Position numbers and translations under genes: made by a program | Part shown: one piece after another, positions 12,667 through 13,660 of the stretch | Numbering within the stretch: the first letter of the stretch is position 1 | How the letters are laid out: every line of letters begins with the position of its first letter | The notes under the pieces: generated by a model | What the model saw: only the letters and a program-made list of their open reading frames with translations | Database searches by the model: none | What the model was told of the DNA's origin: nothing | Origin: an uncultured Gammaproteobacteria bacterium | Lineage (GTDB): Bacteria; Pseudomonadota; Gammaproteobacteria; Pseudomonadales; UBA5518 | DNA length: 13,660 nt | Reading direction: 5' to 3' | Assembly: GCA_903921135.1 (NCBI GenBank) | Contig: CAIXOY010000152.1 | Coordinates: 1 to 13,660, forward strand

Positions 12667-13660
12667 ACACGATCAACCGCCGCGGATTCCTGAAGGTTGC
12701 CGGTGTTACCGGTGGGGGACTGGTGCTGGGTTTCGGCCTCACTGGCTGTGGCGAGACGCCGCCCTGGCCCAATCTGGAAGCTGGCGTATTCCAGCCGAAC
12801 GCCTTCATACAGGTGAAGCCCGATGGATCGGTGCTTCTTACCGTGTCCAAGGCCGAGATGGGGCAGGGCGTTACTACCGGGTTCGCCACACTTGTGGCTG
12901 AGGAACTCGGGATGGACCCGCTCGCGCTCGGCATTGCCTATGCCGAGCCGCACCCCGCCTACGGTGATCCCGAGAACAAGATCATGGTCACGGGTGGCAG
13001 CAGTTCGCTGAAAGGCGCCTGGCAGCCGCTGCGTGAAGCCGCCGCCACGGTGCGCGAGATGCTCGTCGCTGCCGCCGCTGCGGCGTGGCAGGTGAGCGCT
13101 TCAGAGTGTGTGGCAGAGGGCGGGAAGATCCGTCTGCGCGACGGCTCAAAAGAAAGGGGCTTCGGGGAATTGGCAGCCGCCGCGGCGGCTCTGCCGGTGC
13201 CAGAGAGTGTGAGCCTGCGTCCCGCAGCCGACTGGACACGCATCGGTCGGCACGACGCGCGCGTTGACTCTGCCGCAAAAGTCGACGGTTCCGCCACCTT
13301 CGGTATCGACGTACGCGTACCCGGCATGCTGACGGCGGTGCTGCTGCGCTGCCCGCATCAGGGCGGCAGCGTGAAGAGTTTCGATGGCGCACGCGCGTCG
13401 ACGGCGCCCGGTGTGCGCAGCGTCATTGCCTGCGCCGGTGGTGTCGCCGTGATCGCCGATCGTTACTGGAACGCACGCAGCGCCGCTGCGCTTGTCGATG
13501 TGCAGTGGGACAAAGGTCCTCTTGCCGCGCTGGACTCCGCCGCGATCGCCCGTGAGCAGGTCCGCCGACTCGACGAGGAAACCGGCAAGGTGGTGCGTGA
13601 AGACGGCAAGCGCAGCACGCAGCCGGCTGCGCGACAGCTCAATGCCGAATACAGCGTGCC
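12663..13660 (+). CDS. iorB: IorB-type molybdopterin subunit with Tat-lipoprotein signal (3' end outside window)
   Basis: The frame is open from ATG 12663 to the window edge (332 codons; the family is normally about 720-750 residues). The N-terminus NRRGFLKVAGVTGGGLVLGFGLTGC is a textbook twin-arginine signal (Arg6-Arg7, FLK). It ends in a lipobox Leu26-Thr-Gly-Cys29, so the protein is probably exported folded with its cofactor and lipid-anchored. Family motifs are KAEMGQGVTTGFATLVAEEL (about 61-80) and TGGSSSLKGAWQPLREAA (about 107-124), typical of IorB and related membrane-bound aldehyde/heterocycle oxidoreductases. A second domain beginning GSATFGIDVRVPGM is the a/b-hammerhead segment. The ATGA overlap with the iorA stop and GGAGG (12651-12655) indicate tight coupling. 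The catalytic Glu and later Mo-binding motifs lie beyond the edge, so activity cannot be judged here. Confidence 0.88.
   Translation, partial: MNTINRRGFLKVAGVTGGGLVLGFGLTGCGETPPWPNLEAGVFQPNAFIQVKPDGSVLLTVSKAEMGQGVTTGFATLVAEELGMDPLALGIAYAEPHPAYGDPENKIMVTGGSSSLKGAWQPLREAAATVREMLVAAAAAAWQVSASECVAEGGKIRLRDGSKERGFGELAAAAAALPVPESVSLRPAADWTRIGRHDARVDSAAKVDGSATFGIDVRVPGMLTAVLLRCPHQGGSVKSFDGARASTAPGVRSVIACAGGVAVIADRYWNARSAAALVDVQWDKGPLAALDSAAIAREQVRRLDEETGKVVREDGKRSTQPAARQLNAEYSV

Overview
The window looks like a chromosomal segment from a high-G+C proteobacterium, most likely a gammaproteobacterium. This rests on Gram-negative signatures (Tat and lipoprotein signals, an NhaD antiporter, a DadA-like dehydrogenase), an inverted pair of GTAGGAG..GGGC-type REP elements as in Pseudomonas/Xanthomonas-like genomes, and GC-rich third codon positions. 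No integrase, transposase, tRNA, rRNA, CRISPR array or phage gene is visible. Coding density is high and no gene-free stretch exceeds about 130 bases.

Left part (1-4345). The 3' portion of an extremely acidic thrombospondin-type-3 repeat protein runs off the left edge and ends at a strong intrinsic terminator (1132-1174). A periplasmic D-Ala-D-Ala dipeptidase (minus) and an exported S66 LD-carboxypeptidase (plus) diverge from an 85-base region with overlapping candidate promoters. A REP/REPIN palindrome (3013-3085) separates the carboxypeptidase from a convergent DadA-like FAD oxidoreductase. The oxidoreductase is the second gene of an operon read right to left, with its start overlapping the stop of an NhaD-type Na+/H+ antiporter gene. 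Together the dipeptidase, carboxypeptidase and D-amino-acid oxidase look like a D-alanine / peptidoglycan-peptide salvage neighbourhood (inference).

Right part (5832-13660, all plus strand). A small DUF861-type cupin is followed, after a candidate promoter, by a compact operon. It encodes the FAD subunit, the [2Fe-2S] subunit and the molybdopterin subunit of a cytoplasmic xanthine-dehydrogenase/CoxMSL-family molybdenum hydroxylase, then an 81-residue MoaD/ThiS-like ubiquitin-fold protein and an MgtE Mg2+ transporter. Junctions are +3, -4, +2 and +5 bases. A second unit follows: a DUF6491-like lipoprotein (GTG start), an IorA-type [2Fe-2S] subunit and an IorB-type molybdenum subunit cut by the right edge. 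The IorB-type protein carries a twin-arginine signal ending in a lipobox. The window therefore holds two structurally different molybdenum hydroxylases in tandem, one cytoplasmic and FAD-linked, one exported and probably lipid-anchored. The least conventional pieces are the MoaD-like protein ending in Gly-Ala-Gly, MgtE as last gene of that operon, and the lipoprotein coupled to the IorAB genes.
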